Below, one piece after another: positions 37,839 to 46,235 of a stretch of 64,000 nucleotides of DNA. The DNA lies in NCBI RefSeq assembly GCF_900589395.1, contig NZ_UUIS01000019.1, positions 94,421 to 158,420 on the forward strand. Reading direction: 5' to 3'. Source of the DNA: Pseudomonas viridiflava (GTDB lineage: Bacteria; Pseudomonadota; Gammaproteobacteria; Pseudomonadales; Pseudomonadaceae). The position numbers and the translations under genes were made by a program. Every line of letters starts with the position of its first letter. The first letter of the stretch is position 1. The notes beneath the pieces were generated by a model, which saw only the letters and a list, made by a program, of their open reading frames with translations, was not told the origin of the DNA and ran no database searches.

Positions 37839-38861
37839 GTGGGCAGTTTTCCGGCGTCGCCGCGCATGCGCGTGACCATGAACGATGTGGCCGAACTGGC
37901 CGGTGTGTCCAAGGCCAGCGTCTCGCGTTTCATTGGCGAAGACCGCCAACTGCTGTCCGATGCCATCGCCTTGCGCATCGAACAGGCCATCGACACCCTC
38001 GGCTACCGCCCCAACCAGATGGCGCGTGGCCTCAAGCGTGGCCGCACCCGCCTGATCGGCATGCTGGTCGCCGACATCCGCAACCCCTATTCCATTGCCG
38101 TCATGCACGGCGTCGAGACCGCCTGCCGCCGCCACGGCTACAGCCTGGTGGTGTGCAACACCGACCGCGACGACGAACAGGAGCGCCTGCACCTGGCGGC
38201 GCTGCGCTCGTACAACATCGAAGGCCTGATCGTGAACACCCTGGGCCATCACCTTGATGAGCTGCGCGACCTGCACCGCGAACTGCCTATGGTGCTGGTG
38301 GACCGTGATGTCGACCAGCTCGACAGTGACCTGATCGGCCTGGACAACGGCGCGGCGGTGCAGCAGGCCATCGATCACCTTCAAGCCAATGGCTACCGCG
38401 ACATCCTCCTGATCAGCGAACAACAGGACGGCACCAGTTCCCGCGCCCAGCGCATGGCCGCGTTCAAGGCGCAGATCAGCCAGCGACCGGGCTTGCGTGG
38501 GCAGGTGTTGCAGACCGACGAGCACCTGGCCAGCCAGCTGCAGGCCTTCCTGGCTGCGCCAGGCCCTGGCCCCAAGGCCCTGTTCACCGCCAATGGCGTC
38601 GCCACCCTGACCTGCACGCGCCTGCTGCGTGAACTGGGGTGCAACCTGTTCGACGATATCGGCCTGATTGCCCTGGACGAACTGGACTGGTATCCGCTGG
38701 TGGGCAGCGGCATCACCGCCCTGGCGCAACCGACCCATGAGATCGGCGTCACTGCCTTCGAATGCCTGCTGGGCCGGCTGCGCGGCAACGAAGCCCCGGC
38801 CCGTCACCTGGATTTCACCGCCCGGCTGATCGAACGCGGCTCGACCCGACCGCGACCCTGA
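37839..38861 (+). CDS. ptxS: PtxS, LacI-family repressor of 2-ketogluconate genes
   Basis: A 340-aa LacI-family protein with N-terminal helix-turn-helix VTMNDVAELAGVSKASVSRFI, hinge helix region and periplasmic-binding-type effector domain. PtxS binds TGAAACCGGTTTCA and is released by 2-ketogluconate. I chose the GTG at 37839 (AAAGG 8 bp upstream, family-like length); an in-frame GTG at 37830 and ATG at 37875 are alternatives. Matching palindromes lie upstream of ptxS and of kguE. Confidence 0.9.
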   Translation: MGSFPASPRMRVTMNDVAELAGVSKASVSRFIGEDRQLLSDAIALRIEQAIDTLGYRPNQMARGLKRGRTRLIGMLVADIRNPYSIAVMHGVETACRRHGYSLVVCNTDRDDEQERLHLAALRSYNIEGLIVNTLGHHLDELRDLHRELPMVLVDRDVDQLDSDLIGLDNGAAVQQAIDHLQANGYRDILLISEQQDGTSSRAQRMAAFKAQISQRPGLRGQVLQTDEHLASQLQAFLAAPGPGPKALFTANGVATLTCTRLLRELGCNLFDDIGLIALDELDWYPLVGSGITALAQPTHEIGVTAFECLLGRLRGNEAPARHLDFTARLIERGSTRPRP

Positions 38862-38937
38862 CACCGGCTATGGTCAGACTGAGTCACCCTCAGCCATTTT
38901 TCACGCCCCTTTTCACGCCCTTTTTCACGAAACAAAA

Positions 38938-38951
38938 TGAAACCGGTTTCA
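38938..38951. promoter_or_regulatory. PtxS operator upstream of kguE
   Basis: Perfect palindrome TGAAACCGGTTTCA, 13 bp before the kguE start codon, controlling the kguEKTD operon. Confidence 0.92.
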
Positions 38952-38964
38952 GAGGACAATAACA

Positions 38965-39762
38965 ATGCACATGAACCCCGTCTCCATCAGCCTTTCCAGC
39001 TTTGGCGCCACTCTGGTACGCGAACGCGGACAGGCCGCTTTTATCCCGCTGCTGGTCGACTGCGGCGTGTCGCGCATCGAACTGCGCGAGGAGCTGTTCA
39101 CCGGCGAGGATTTCCCGGCCCTGGCTAATGCCATTGCCGCCCAAGGGCTGGAATGCCTGTATTCGTCGCCTCTGGAGCTGTGGCTGCCCGACCAGGCGCA
39201 GCCTAACGCGGCACTGGCCGCCACCCTTGAACGCGCGCATGCCTGTGGGGCGCAGTGGCTGAAGGTGTCGCTGGGGCACTTTACCGATGACTGCGACGTG
39301 CAGGCGCTGAGCGCACAACTGGCGCGCCAGCCGGTGCAGTTGCTGGTAGAAAACGACCAGAGCGCCCATGGCGGCCTGATCGCACCGTTCTGCGCCTTCT
39401 TTACCCGGGTGCAATCGCTCACGCCCGCCATTGCCATGACCTTCGATGTCGGTAACTGGCAATGGCAGGACCAGGACGTGATGCGGGCCGCCGCGCAACT
39501 GGGCCGCCATGTGCGCTATGTGCACTTCAAGGCCGTGACCCGCAAGGCCGACGGCCGGCTGGCTGCCACGCCACCGACCGAGGCCGACCTGCCGCACTGG
39601 TGCGCCGTGCTGGCTCACATGCCCGCGGCCGTGCCACGCGCCATCGAATACCCCTTGCAAGGCGATGACCTGCAGGACGTCACGCTCACTCAGGTCCGAC
39701 TGCTGGCGCGCCTTGCGCCGCCGGCACCGGTCCAATCCGCACAGGTGGCTCATCATGGCTGA
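38965..39762 (+). CDS. kguE: KguE, sugar phosphate isomerase/epimerase family protein
   Basis: A 265-aa TIM-barrel protein of the xylose-isomerase-like family, first gene of the 2-ketogluconate operon. Visible features are the metal-ligand type segments IELREELF, LLVENDQSAHGG, FDVGNWQW and YVHFKAV. Its exact reaction in ketogluconate use is not settled. GAGGACA precedes the ATG, and the gene overlaps kguK by 8 bp. Confidence 0.88.
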   Translation: MHMNPVSISLSSFGATLVRERGQAAFIPLLVDCGVSRIELREELFTGEDFPALANAIAAQGLECLYSSPLELWLPDQAQPNAALAATLERAHACGAQWLKVSLGHFTDDCDVQALSAQLARQPVQLLVENDQSAHGGLIAPFCAFFTRVQSLTPAIAMTFDVGNWQWQDQDVMRAAAQLGRHVRYVHFKAVTRKADGRLAATPPTEADLPHWCAVLAHMPAAVPRAIEYPLQGDDLQDVTLTQVRLLARLAPPAPVQSAQVAHHG

Positions 39763-40723
39763 GATCGACATCCTTTCATTCGGCGAAACCATGGCCATGT
39801 TCGTGGCCGAACAGCCCGGCGACCTGGCCGGAGTCGGCCATTTCGAGAAACGCATTGCCGGTGCGGACAGCAACGTCGCCATCGGCCTGGCGCGCCTGGG
39901 CTTCAAGGTGGCCTGGCTGAGCCGGGTCGGTGATGACTCGCTGGGGCGCTTCGTGGTCGACACGCTGGAGCGTGAAGGCGTGAGCTGCGCACACGTCAGG
40001 ACCGATCCGCACCTGCCCACCGGTTTTCAGCTCAAGTCCCGCGAAATGGGCGGTGCGGACCCTGTGGTGGAGTACTTTCGCAAGGGCTCGGCGGCCAGCC
40101 GCCTGGCGCCCAAGGACATCGACCCGCGTCTGTTCAAGGCTCGGCATCTGCACGCCACGGGAATCCCGGCGGCCTTGTCGGACAGCTGCCGCGAGCTGTC
40201 CCACGTATTGATGCAAGGCATGCGCGACGCCGGGCGCAGCGTGTCGTTCGACCCCAACCTGCGTCCGTCGCTGTGGCCAAGCCAGGCCAGGATGGTCCGC
40301 GAGATCAATGCCCTGGCCGGCCTGGCGGACTGGGTGTTGCCGGGGCTGGCCGAAGGCAAAGTGCTGACCGGCCATGACGACCCGCGCGACATCGCCGCCT
40401 TTTATCTGGAGCGCGGGGTCAAGGCGGTGGTGATCAAGCTGGGGGCCGAAGGCGCCTATTACCGCACACCCACTGATGAGGGCCGGGTGGCCGGGGTGCC
40501 GGTCAGCCAGGTGGTCGACACCGTCGGCGCCGGCGATGGCTTTGCCGTCGGCGTGATCAGCGCCCTGCTGGAAAACCATGACCTGGTCCAGGCCGTGGGC
40601 CGTGGCAACTGGATAGGCAGCCTGGCCGTGCAGAGCCGCGGCGACATGGAAGGGCTGCCAGGCCGCGCCGCCCTCGACGCGGCCTGGCCGCCTGCTGCCC
40701 ACCTGTTGAAACAACCGGCCTGA
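39755..40723 (+). CDS. kguK: 2-ketogluconate kinase (PfkB family)
   Basis: A 322-aa ribokinase-like kinase phosphorylating 2-ketogluconate to the 6-phosphate. Family signatures are the N-terminal glycine motif region (GADSNVAIGLARLG) and C-terminal DTVGAGDGFAVGVI with the catalytic aspartate. The start MAEIDILSFGET at 39755 was chosen over an upstream in-frame start inside kguE. Coupled by overlap to kguE. Confidence 0.93.
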   Translation: MAEIDILSFGETMAMFVAEQPGDLAGVGHFEKRIAGADSNVAIGLARLGFKVAWLSRVGDDSLGRFVVDTLEREGVSCAHVRTDPHLPTGFQLKSREMGGADPVVEYFRKGSAASRLAPKDIDPRLFKARHLHATGIPAALSDSCRELSHVLMQGMRDAGRSVSFDPNLRPSLWPSQARMVREINALAGLADWVLPGLAEGKVLTGHDDPRDIAAFYLERGVKAVVIKLGAEGAYYRTPTDEGRVAGVPVSQVVDTVGAGDGFAVGVISALLENHDLVQAVGRGNWIGSLAVQSRGDMEGLPGRAALDAAWPPAAHLLKQPA

Positions 40724-40797
40724 CCGCCATGCCCCTGCGGAGCCTCACCGGCCCTGCAGGCCTGCTGACAACAACAAGAAACACAGGAAATCAAAAA

Positions 40798-42114
40798 ATG
40801 GAAAAGCTCATTGACCGTGCCAAGGCCACCGGCCTGAAACGCCGCTGGCTGTTGATCATGCCCATTGTCTTCATCACCTACAGCCTGGCCTACCTGGACC
40901 GCGCCAACTACGGCTTCGCCGCCGCCGCTGGCATGGCCGAAGACCTGCACATCACCCCGGGCATGTCGTCGTTGCTGGGCGCGCTGTTCTTCCTGGGGTA
41001 CTTCTTCTTCCAGGTGCCGGGCGCCATCTATGCCCAGAAGCGCAGCGTGAAGAAGCTGATCTTCGTCAGCCTGATCCTCTGGGGCAGCCTGGCGACCCTG
41101 ACCGGCGTGGTGTCTAACGCCTATATGCTGATTGCCATCCGCTTTCTGCTCGGGGTGGTCGAGGCTGCCGTGATGCCGGCCATGCTGGTGTACCTGTGCT
41201 ACTGGTTCACCCGCGCCGAGCGTTCACGGGCCAACACCGTGCTGATCCTCGGCAACCCGGTGACCATGCTGTGGATGTCGGTGGTGTCCGGCTATCTGGT
41301 GGCGCATTTCAGCTGGCGCTGGATGTTCATCATCGAAGGCCTGCCGGCGGTGATCTGGGCATTCATCTGGTGGCGCCTGGTGGATGAGCGTCCCGCCCAG
41401 GCCAAATGGCTGAGCGAGGCCGAGAAAGACCAGCTGCAAGCGCAACTGGATGCCGAACAGGTCGGCATCAAGCCGGTGAAGAACTACGCCGAAGCCTTTC
41501 GCTCGCCCAAGGTGTTGCTGTTGGCGGCGCAGTATTTCTGCTGGAGCATCGGGGTCTACGGCTTTGTGCTGTGGCTGCCGACCATCCTGAAAAAAGGCAT
41601 GCAAATGGACATGGTCGAGGCCGGCTGGCTGTCGGCGCTGCCGTACCTGGCAGCCGTGATCGGCATGGTCGTGGTGTCCTGGGCCTCGGACAAGACGCAA
41701 AAACGCAAGGCGTTCGTCTGGCCACCACTGCTGATCGCCGCCATCGCCTTCTACGGCTCCTATGCGCTGGGCACCGAGCACTTCTGGTGGTCGTACACGC
41801 TGCTGGTGATTGCCGGCGCCTGCATGTACGCACCCTATGGTCCGTTTTTTGCCATCGTCCCGGAAATCCTGCCGTCCAACGTCGCCGGCGGTGCCATGGC
41901 GTTGATCAACAGCCTGGGCGCGCTGGGCTCGTTCGCCGGGTCCTACCTGGTGGGCTACCTCAACGGCGTGACCGGCACCTTGAGCGCGTCGTACCTGTTC
42001 ATGAGCGGTGCGCTGCTGGTCTCGGTGCTGCTGACGCTGATGCTGCGGCCCGATAACAAGGCCACGCCCGTCAATCAAACCCCCAACGCCCACCGCGCCT
42101 CGGCGCACTCTTGA
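40798..42114 (+). CDS. kguT: 2-ketogluconate transporter (MFS, anion:cation symporter family)
   Basis: A 438-aa permease with twelve predicted membrane spans. The N-terminal signature is ITYSLAYLDRANYGFAAAAGM, typical of hexuronate/ketogluconate MFS carriers, and RFLLGVVEAAVMPAMLVYL is the family's helix 4 region. ATG at 40798 has AGGAAA upstream; the in-frame ATG at 40729 gives an unusual polar extension. It imports periplasmic 2-ketogluconate. Confidence 0.92.
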   Translation: MEKLIDRAKATGLKRRWLLIMPIVFITYSLAYLDRANYGFAAAAGMAEDLHITPGMSSLLGALFFLGYFFFQVPGAIYAQKRSVKKLIFVSLILWGSLATLTGVVSNAYMLIAIRFLLGVVEAAVMPAMLVYLCYWFTRAERSRANTVLILGNPVTMLWMSVVSGYLVAHFSWRWMFIIEGLPAVIWAFIWWRLVDERPAQAKWLSEAEKDQLQAQLDAEQVGIKPVKNYAEAFRSPKVLLLAAQYFCWSIGVYGFVLWLPTILKKGMQMDMVEAGWLSALPYLAAVIGMVVVSWASDKTQKRKAFVWPPLLIAAIAFYGSYALGTEHFWWSYTLLVIAGACMYAPYGPFFAIVPEILPSNVAGGAMALINSLGALGSFAGSYLVGYLNGVTGTLSASYLFMSGALLVSVLLTLMLRPDNKATPVNQTPNAHRASAHS

Positions 42115-42130
42115 GGCGGAGAGCCTGACG

Positions 42131-43105
42131 ATGAAAAAGCACGTTGTGCTGTACAAGACCTTGTCGGCGCCCTTGATGGCCCGCCTGCAGGCCCACGCCG
42201 AGGTCACGCTGATCGAAGACCCCAAGCGCGACGGCCTGGCCCGGCTGCGCGCCGCCCTGCCCCGTGCCCACGGCCTGCTGGGCGCCAGTATCCGGCTGGA
42301 TGCCCCTCTGCTGGACCTGGCCCCGCGGCTGCAGGCCATCGCCACGGTGTCGGTGGGCGTGGACAACTACGACATCGATGAACTGAACCGACGCGGCATT
42401 GCCTTGTGCAACACCCCGGACGTGCTGACCGAAACCACCGCCGACACCGGCTTTGCCCTGATCATGGCCACCGCCCGGCGCGTGGTGGAACTGGCCAGCC
42501 TGGTGCGCAACGGCGAATGGACACACAACATCGGCCCGGCGCACTTTGGCAGCGACGTGCACGGCAAGACCCTGGGCATCGTCGGCATGGGCCGCATCGG
42601 CGAGGCCCTGGCCCAGCGTGGGCACTTCGGCTTCGGCATGCCGGTGCTCTACCACTGCCGCTCGCCGAAACCGGCAGTCGAGGCGCGCTTCAAGGCCGGC
42701 TATCGCAGCCTTGAGGCGCTGTTGCAGGAAGCGGATTTCGTCTGCCTGACCGTGCCGCTGACCGCCGAGACCGAAGGGCTCATCGGCCCACAGCAACTGG
42801 CCTTGATGCGCCCGCACGCCATTCTGATCAACATCGCGCGCGGCAAGGTGGTGGTTGAACAGGCGCTGATCGAGGCTCTGCAACGCGGACAGATCGGCGG
42901 CGCCGGGCTGGATGTGTTCGAACGCGAGCCGCTCGACCCCACCTCGCCGCTGCTGCAGATGGACAACGTGGTGGCCACCCCGCACATGGGCTCGGCCACC
43001 CACGAAACCCGCGAAGCGATGGCCGCGTGTGCGGTGGACAACCTGATTGATGCACTGCAAGGCAAGCGGCCTGCCAACCTGGTCAATCCGCCAGGTTGGT
43101 CATGA
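42131..43105 (+). CDS. kguD: 2-keto-6-phosphogluconate reductase (D-2-hydroxyacid dehydrogenase family)
   Basis: A 324-aa NAD(P)H-dependent reductase forming 6-phosphogluconate. It has the Rossmann motif GIVGMGRIGEALAQR, catalytic Arg in NIARGKVV, catalytic Glu region DVFEREPLD and the catalytic His in TPHMGSATHETREAM. It is the last gene of the kguEKTD operon, 16 bp after kguT. No strong terminator follows; REP sequence does. Confidence 0.93.
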   Translation: MKKHVVLYKTLSAPLMARLQAHAEVTLIEDPKRDGLARLRAALPRAHGLLGASIRLDAPLLDLAPRLQAIATVSVGVDNYDIDELNRRGIALCNTPDVLTETTADTGFALIMATARRVVELASLVRNGEWTHNIGPAHFGSDVHGKTLGIVGMGRIGEALAQRGHFGFGMPVLYHCRSPKPAVEARFKAGYRSLEALLQEADFVCLTVPLTAETEGLIGPQQLALMRPHAILINIARGKVVVEQALIEALQRGQIGGAGLDVFEREPLDPTSPLLQMDNVVATPHMGSATHETREAMAACAVDNLIDALQGKRPANLVNPPGWS

Positions 43106-43152
43106 GCGCAGGACCGTAGGACTGATGCCGATCAGTAAAGCCTCGACGCGGG

Positions 43153-43322
43153 CCGTGGGAGGCAAGCTCTGCGGGCGATGGCTATGGGACAGGCACAGCA
43201 GGTGTATGGACCTTGCTGGCGCTGTCGCGGGCAGATCGGGACGCCGACCGGCCCCTCCCACAGGTTCGATGTGACCCTGAATTCGGGCCTGGCACCAGAC
43301 TGTGGGAGGCAGCAACTGCTGG
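43153..43322. repeat. REP sequences after kguD, including type B copy 2
   Basis: A lone CCGTGGGAGGCAAGC unit near 43153 is followed at 43251-43322 by CCTCCCACA...CTGTGGGAGGC with interior GGGCCTGGCACCAGA. The latter is a second copy of the palindrome at 22900-22972, including the flanking GCAACTGCT. The interval to 43398 has no gene. Confidence 0.75.
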
Positions 43323-43398
43323 CGAATGCGGCGCCGATGCGCTTCAGCCCGCAAGCAGAGAGCACGATGGCACTGCATCAGAAACAACGCACAGCCTT

Positions 43399-44001
43399 TC
43401 ACTGGTCAGTGATCGCCGCACGCCAGCTCGGCCCTTTTTCTGCTCTGGCACAGCCTCTTTCCAACAGGATGCCGTCATCCACCAAACGCTGGTAAACCTC
43501 CAGCAACTCACCACTTAGCACCGGACCGGGCCGATAGAGGCTGTAAGTGCGGTCAATGTCCGGATAGCCAAAATCAAGCGCCAGGACGGCTAACGCCTCA
43601 TATAAAGGGTGCGCCTTGATAAAGGCCTGTACGCAAAGTGGTTCATCACCCTGCCCGGCATTGCGCAGCGCCACGGCCATGCGCTCATCGGCCGCCGCCA
43701 GGGCGTGCACGGTGTAAAGCAGGTTCGGATCATCCTGAAACCTGAAGTCCTCAAGGGTCGCCACATGCAGGTTGTTCCACATGTCCCTTGAAATCGCTTG
43801 CGCCGTCACTTCATCGCCGATGCCAACACCCCGGTACCTTTCCAGATTGCGCAGGGTAAAGGCGTAGTAGCGCTTGTCGGTGTCCGTTGCCTCCAGGCCT
43901 CCCGCCAGGATCTGCTCCAGCCGCTCGATCATGACTGCGTTGGCGGCTGAGGAACTGAAATACCCAGCGTGCGATTTTATGAAGCTACTCCGTGAATCCA
44001 T
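43399..44001 (-). CDS. Orphan module F: toxin-type domain fused to partner domain
   Basis: A 200-aa single chain. Residues 9-105 correspond to the C-terminal domain of the pyocin-like protein at 49010 (SAANAVMIERLEQIL, TDKRYYAFTLRNLERYRGVG, MWNNLHVATLEDF). Residues 125-200 correspond to the small partner proteins (VLSGELLEVYQRLVDDGIL ... KGPSWR). The ribosome site GGAG and position of the start in sister module C align here with ATA, not ATG. Translation would have to use the ATG at 44001, which has no clear ribosome site. It may be silent. It is the last module of the array. Confidence 0.65.
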   Translation of the reverse strand: MDSRSSFIKSHAGYFSSSAANAVMIERLEQILAGGLEATDTDKRYYAFTLRNLERYRGVGIGDEVTAQAISRDMWNNLHVATLEDFRFQDDPNLLYTVHALAAADERMAVALRNAGQGDEPLCVQAFIKAHPLYEALAVLALDFGYPDIDRTYSLYRPGPVLSGELLEVYQRLVDDGILLERGCARAEKGPSWRAAITDQ

Positions 44002-44208
44002 ATGTTTATTGTTGTCAGTCGAAACGTGCTATGCAGGCTACAGGTCCTACTCACCGACATGAAATATTTATTACTAATTGACCGTGTAGGTCTTGGGAAG
44101 AAATAACGCAGGACATACCCTACAAAACATCACCCTTTTCCACACGCGCCGACCTCAATCAAAAAACTCGGCGAGCGTTTCACCCACCGAGGTTATTTAC
44201 CGGGAAGG

Positions 44209-44481
44209 TTATTCCTCACCACTTCGACTGTATGTCTTATCTCGCATAAACGCTGGCTCTTTCCAATTAGGCCCCTTCACCAGATTCGGCTCCCCACCAT
44301 AAGCCAATACACCTTCACTTATAAGCCGCTGATACACCGAAAACAATTCACCACTTAGAACAACATCACGATTATACCTAATATACATCCCATCAATTGT
44401 TTGAAATCCAAACTTTAAAGAAAATGCAGTCAACACATCCTCTACAGGCTCTTTCTTTACTATCTCCTCAATGACATTCAT
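44209..44481 (-). CDS. Orphan partner (putative immunity) protein E
   Basis: A 90-aa AT-rich gene. It shares MNV-EEIVK-E--EDVL, VVLSGELFSVYQRLISEGVLA and KGPNWKEPAF with the partner genes at 48720, 47776 and 45949. The C-terminus (MRDKTYSRSGEE) departs from the usual SEGKYD ending. It overlaps the decayed toxin frame upstream by 4 bp (ATGA). A role as immunity protein is inferred from gene order and size only. Confidence 0.7.
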   Translation of the reverse strand: MNVIEEIVKKEPVEDVLTAFSLKFGFQTIDGMYIRYNRDVVLSGELFSVYQRLISEGVLAYGGEPNLVKGPNWKEPAFMRDKTYSRSGEE

Positions 44482-44710
44482 TTAAACACACCCCTTTGAA
44501 AATCTTCCAACTCCTTCTGCTCATGCTTTTCATGAGCAGCATTTGCAGCCTCTGTATAAAAGAGCCCCTTATCATCTTTCAACTTAAAATTCTCCAACGT
44601 AGCCGTATGTGCATTATTCCAAACCTCATCTTTAATCTCGGCAGGCAACGGCCACTGTAGAACCATTTGAAGTTCGCTCCCGGACACACACTGTTGAATA
44701 CCGTAAACAA
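44478..44710 (-). pseudogene. Decayed toxin module E
   Basis: Reading the minus strand, GLPLLFTVFNS...FKWFYSGR matches the pyocin-type domain. It then jumps out of frame to PAEIKDEVWNNAHTATLENFKLKDD, the end of the toxin domain. Compared with the intact gene at 49010, about 80 codons between YSGR and the PDEIKDEV region are deleted. The remaining 69-codon frame keeps only the tail and overlaps partner E. Confidence 0.75.
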
Positions 44711-44954
44711 CAGCGGCAGCCCGGAGCCCACTATTTATATCGGCGTAGGATCTTTCAATCAGGCGGTGCGGACAGGGGGTGTAAGGCGAAGGAAAAAGAC
44801 GTGCAGGACGATGCTTACACGGCGAGGCTTATGGTGGAGGATTGGCAAGTATTCAGTCCTGGCTGGACGATCTTGCCAATCCCTGACAGGCCTGAAATTC
44901 ATGAAGCATCATTCTTGACATAATTATCGTACTTGCCTTCGCTTACAAAGGCAG
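44696..44954. repeat. 259-bp direct repeat, left copy
   Basis: It aligns nearly base for base with 48516-48775. It runs from the GLxxLFTV codons of a toxin module, across TATTTATATCGGCGTAGGA and CTTTCAATCAGGCGGT, into the 3' end of a partner gene. The left copy is cut by the IS30-type relic. Confidence 0.85.
44899..44953 (-). pseudogene. 3' end relic of a partner gene
   Basis: The minus strand encodes AFVSEGKYDNYVKNDAS then TGA, nearly identical to the end of the partner gene at 48720-49001. The upstream part is replaced by IS30-family sequence. Confidence 0.85.
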
Positions 44955-45384
44955 AGCGGCCGCAAAAACTGAGTGCAACACCTCTACCTTAGGTAAGGTG
45001 CGGCGATGTCTTATACCGAATTCAGCATGGAAGAACGCGTCACGCTTCAAATCGGACAATACCGAGATCTCAGTCAGCGAAAGATTGCTCGTCTGCTGGG
45101 GCGTAGTCCTTCCACGATCAGCCGCGAGTTGCGAAGAAATCTCCTTCCCACTGGAGGCTATGCGGCGTGCGAAGCCCAAGCCCTTACTGGTGAGCGTCGA
45201 AAAGTCTGTTGTCCGGCCAGAAAACGGGTGCCGGGCAATGAACAGTTCGAACTGATTATCCACTTGCTTCGAGAGCGCTTTTCTCCCGAGCACATCGCGA
45301 GCAAGCTGCGCGTTATGAAAAACAATTTTGAAGAAGCCTACGTTTGCCGTGAAACGATCTACAACGCCCTCTACGCCTTGCCCG

Positions 45385-45416
45385 TGGCAGCGCGGCAGCG
45401 CGGCAGCGCGGCAGCA
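45385..45416. repeat. 8-bp tandem repeat at the transposase deletion joint
   Basis: GGCAGCGC three times followed by GGCAGCAA. It lies exactly where the transposase coding sequence jumps from its N-terminal to its C-terminal part. Confidence 0.85.
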
Positions 45417-45600
45417 ACGAGAACATCAACGGCTTGATTCGCCAGTATCTGCCCAAGTGTACTGACCTATCGAAGCACAGCCAGGAAGAGCTGGACGCTA
45501 TTTCTTATCAGATGAACATTCAGCCGCGTAAGCGCTTTGGGTTTAAATGCCCAATTGAAGTCATTACGGAGGTGATGGACATGCATCATCAGGCTCCTGC

Positions 45601-45685
45601 TTCAATTCAATTCAATTCAATTCAATTCAATTCAATTCAATTCAATTCAATTCAATTCAATTCAATTCAATTCAATTCAATTCAA
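45601..45685. repeat. (TTCAA)17 microsatellite
   Basis: Seventeen perfect consecutive copies of TTCAA (85 bp) at the 3' end of the IS30 relic, just inside its right terminal repeat. Because 5 is not a multiple of 3, copy number changes would alter any frame passing through. Confidence 0.97.
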
Positions 45686-45717
45686 TGACCGTACTGCACT
45701 CGGCTCCTGCAACCACC

Positions 45718-45756
45718 CATCGAAAACAACTCACCCCTTAGAACAACATCACGATA
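45718..45756 (-). pseudogene. Internal relic of a partner gene
   Basis: About 39 bp match the middle of partner E (the VVLSGELFSVY codons, compare 44336-44374), directly beyond the right end of the IS. Nothing else of that gene is left. The following 45757-45898 shows no gene. Confidence 0.7.
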
Positions 45757-45898
45757 ACACCTGCTTCATCCCGGCGTGACATGCATCTACGGCGCACCTG
45801 TCATTCACATTTACGGGCTTGATAATTTAGCACGCAAACAAAAACGCACTGAGCAATAGCGTCTTTCATACTGAATCCCAGGCTTATCACCCCCTCAC

Positions 45899-45925
45899 AG
45901 AAAAGCCCTGATGATTATCAGGGCT
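45899..45925 (-). terminator. Rho-independent terminator after partner D
   Basis: Minus-strand hairpin AGCCCTGAT/ATCAGGGCT with a 4-nt loop followed by TTTTCTG, 24 bp past the stop of the gene at 45949. Confidence 0.8.
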
Positions 45926-45948
45926 CTCACCAAACGATGAAAAAACAA

Positions 45949-46218
45949 TTACTTTTCGATAAAATTATCGTACCTTCCTTCAGTTATAAACGCTGGCTCC
46001 TTCCAATTGGGACCTTTTACAGCATTCTGCTCTGCCCTAACCAGCACGCCCTCATCAACAAGCCGTTGATACGTATTTAGCACATCAAGATTAGATACCT
46101 TATCTCGGCCATATCTGGCATACAACCTATCAATTGATGGGTAACCGGTTTTCAAAGCAAAAAAAGCCAGAACATCCTCAAGCGATTCATTTTTGATAGT
46201 AGCTTCTAACTTATTCAT
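45949..46218 (-). CDS. Orphan partner (putative immunity) protein D
   Basis: An 89-aa protein with N-terminal NESLEDVLAFFALKTGYPSID, middle TYQRLVDEGVLV and C-terminal KGPNWKEPAFITEGRYDNFIEK, matching partners A, B and E. The VLSGEL motif is altered to NLDVLN, making this the most divergent copy. GGGG lies before its ATG. It starts 17 bp after toxin module D, and a terminator follows. Confidence 0.75.
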   Translation of the reverse strand: MNKLEATIKNESLEDVLAFFALKTGYPSIDRLYARYGRDKVSNLDVLNTYQRLVDEGVLVRAEQNAVKGPNWKEPAFITEGRYDNFIEK

Positions 46219-46235
46219 TCAACCCCCCCTTAAAA

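Larger units (their letters stand above)
45006..45688 (+). pseudogene. IS30-family transposase, deleted and frameshifted
   Basis: The N-terminal frame (45006-45437) begins MSYTEFSMEERVTLQIGQY and has the helix-turn-helix SQRKIARLLGRSPSTISREL typical of IS30 transposases, up to YNALYALPVA. The C-terminal frame (from about 45416) resumes at ENINGLIRQYLPKCTD and ends near NIQPRKRFGFKCPIEV, in a different phase. The central catalytic DDE region is missing, so it cannot transpose itself. Slippage-type repeats mark the deletion joint (45385-45416) and the 3' end (45601-45685). Confidence 0.88.
44955..45710 (+). mobile_element. IS30-family element, internally deleted relic
   Basis: The left end (near 44958-44980, ...CTGAGTGCAACAC) and right end (near 45691-45710, reverse complement ...CCGAGTGCAGTAC) form imperfect terminal inverted repeats. 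Between them lie the start and end of an IS30-type transposase. The size of about 750 bp, against roughly 1 kb for intact relatives, implies internal loss. Partner-gene fragments flank both sides. Confidence 0.8.

Noticed and set aside
45601..45685. CRISPR-like or coding interpretation of the TTCAA array
   Set aside because: There are no spacers between units, and the encoded (S/N/I/Q/F) repeat exists only as extension of a dead transposase frame.
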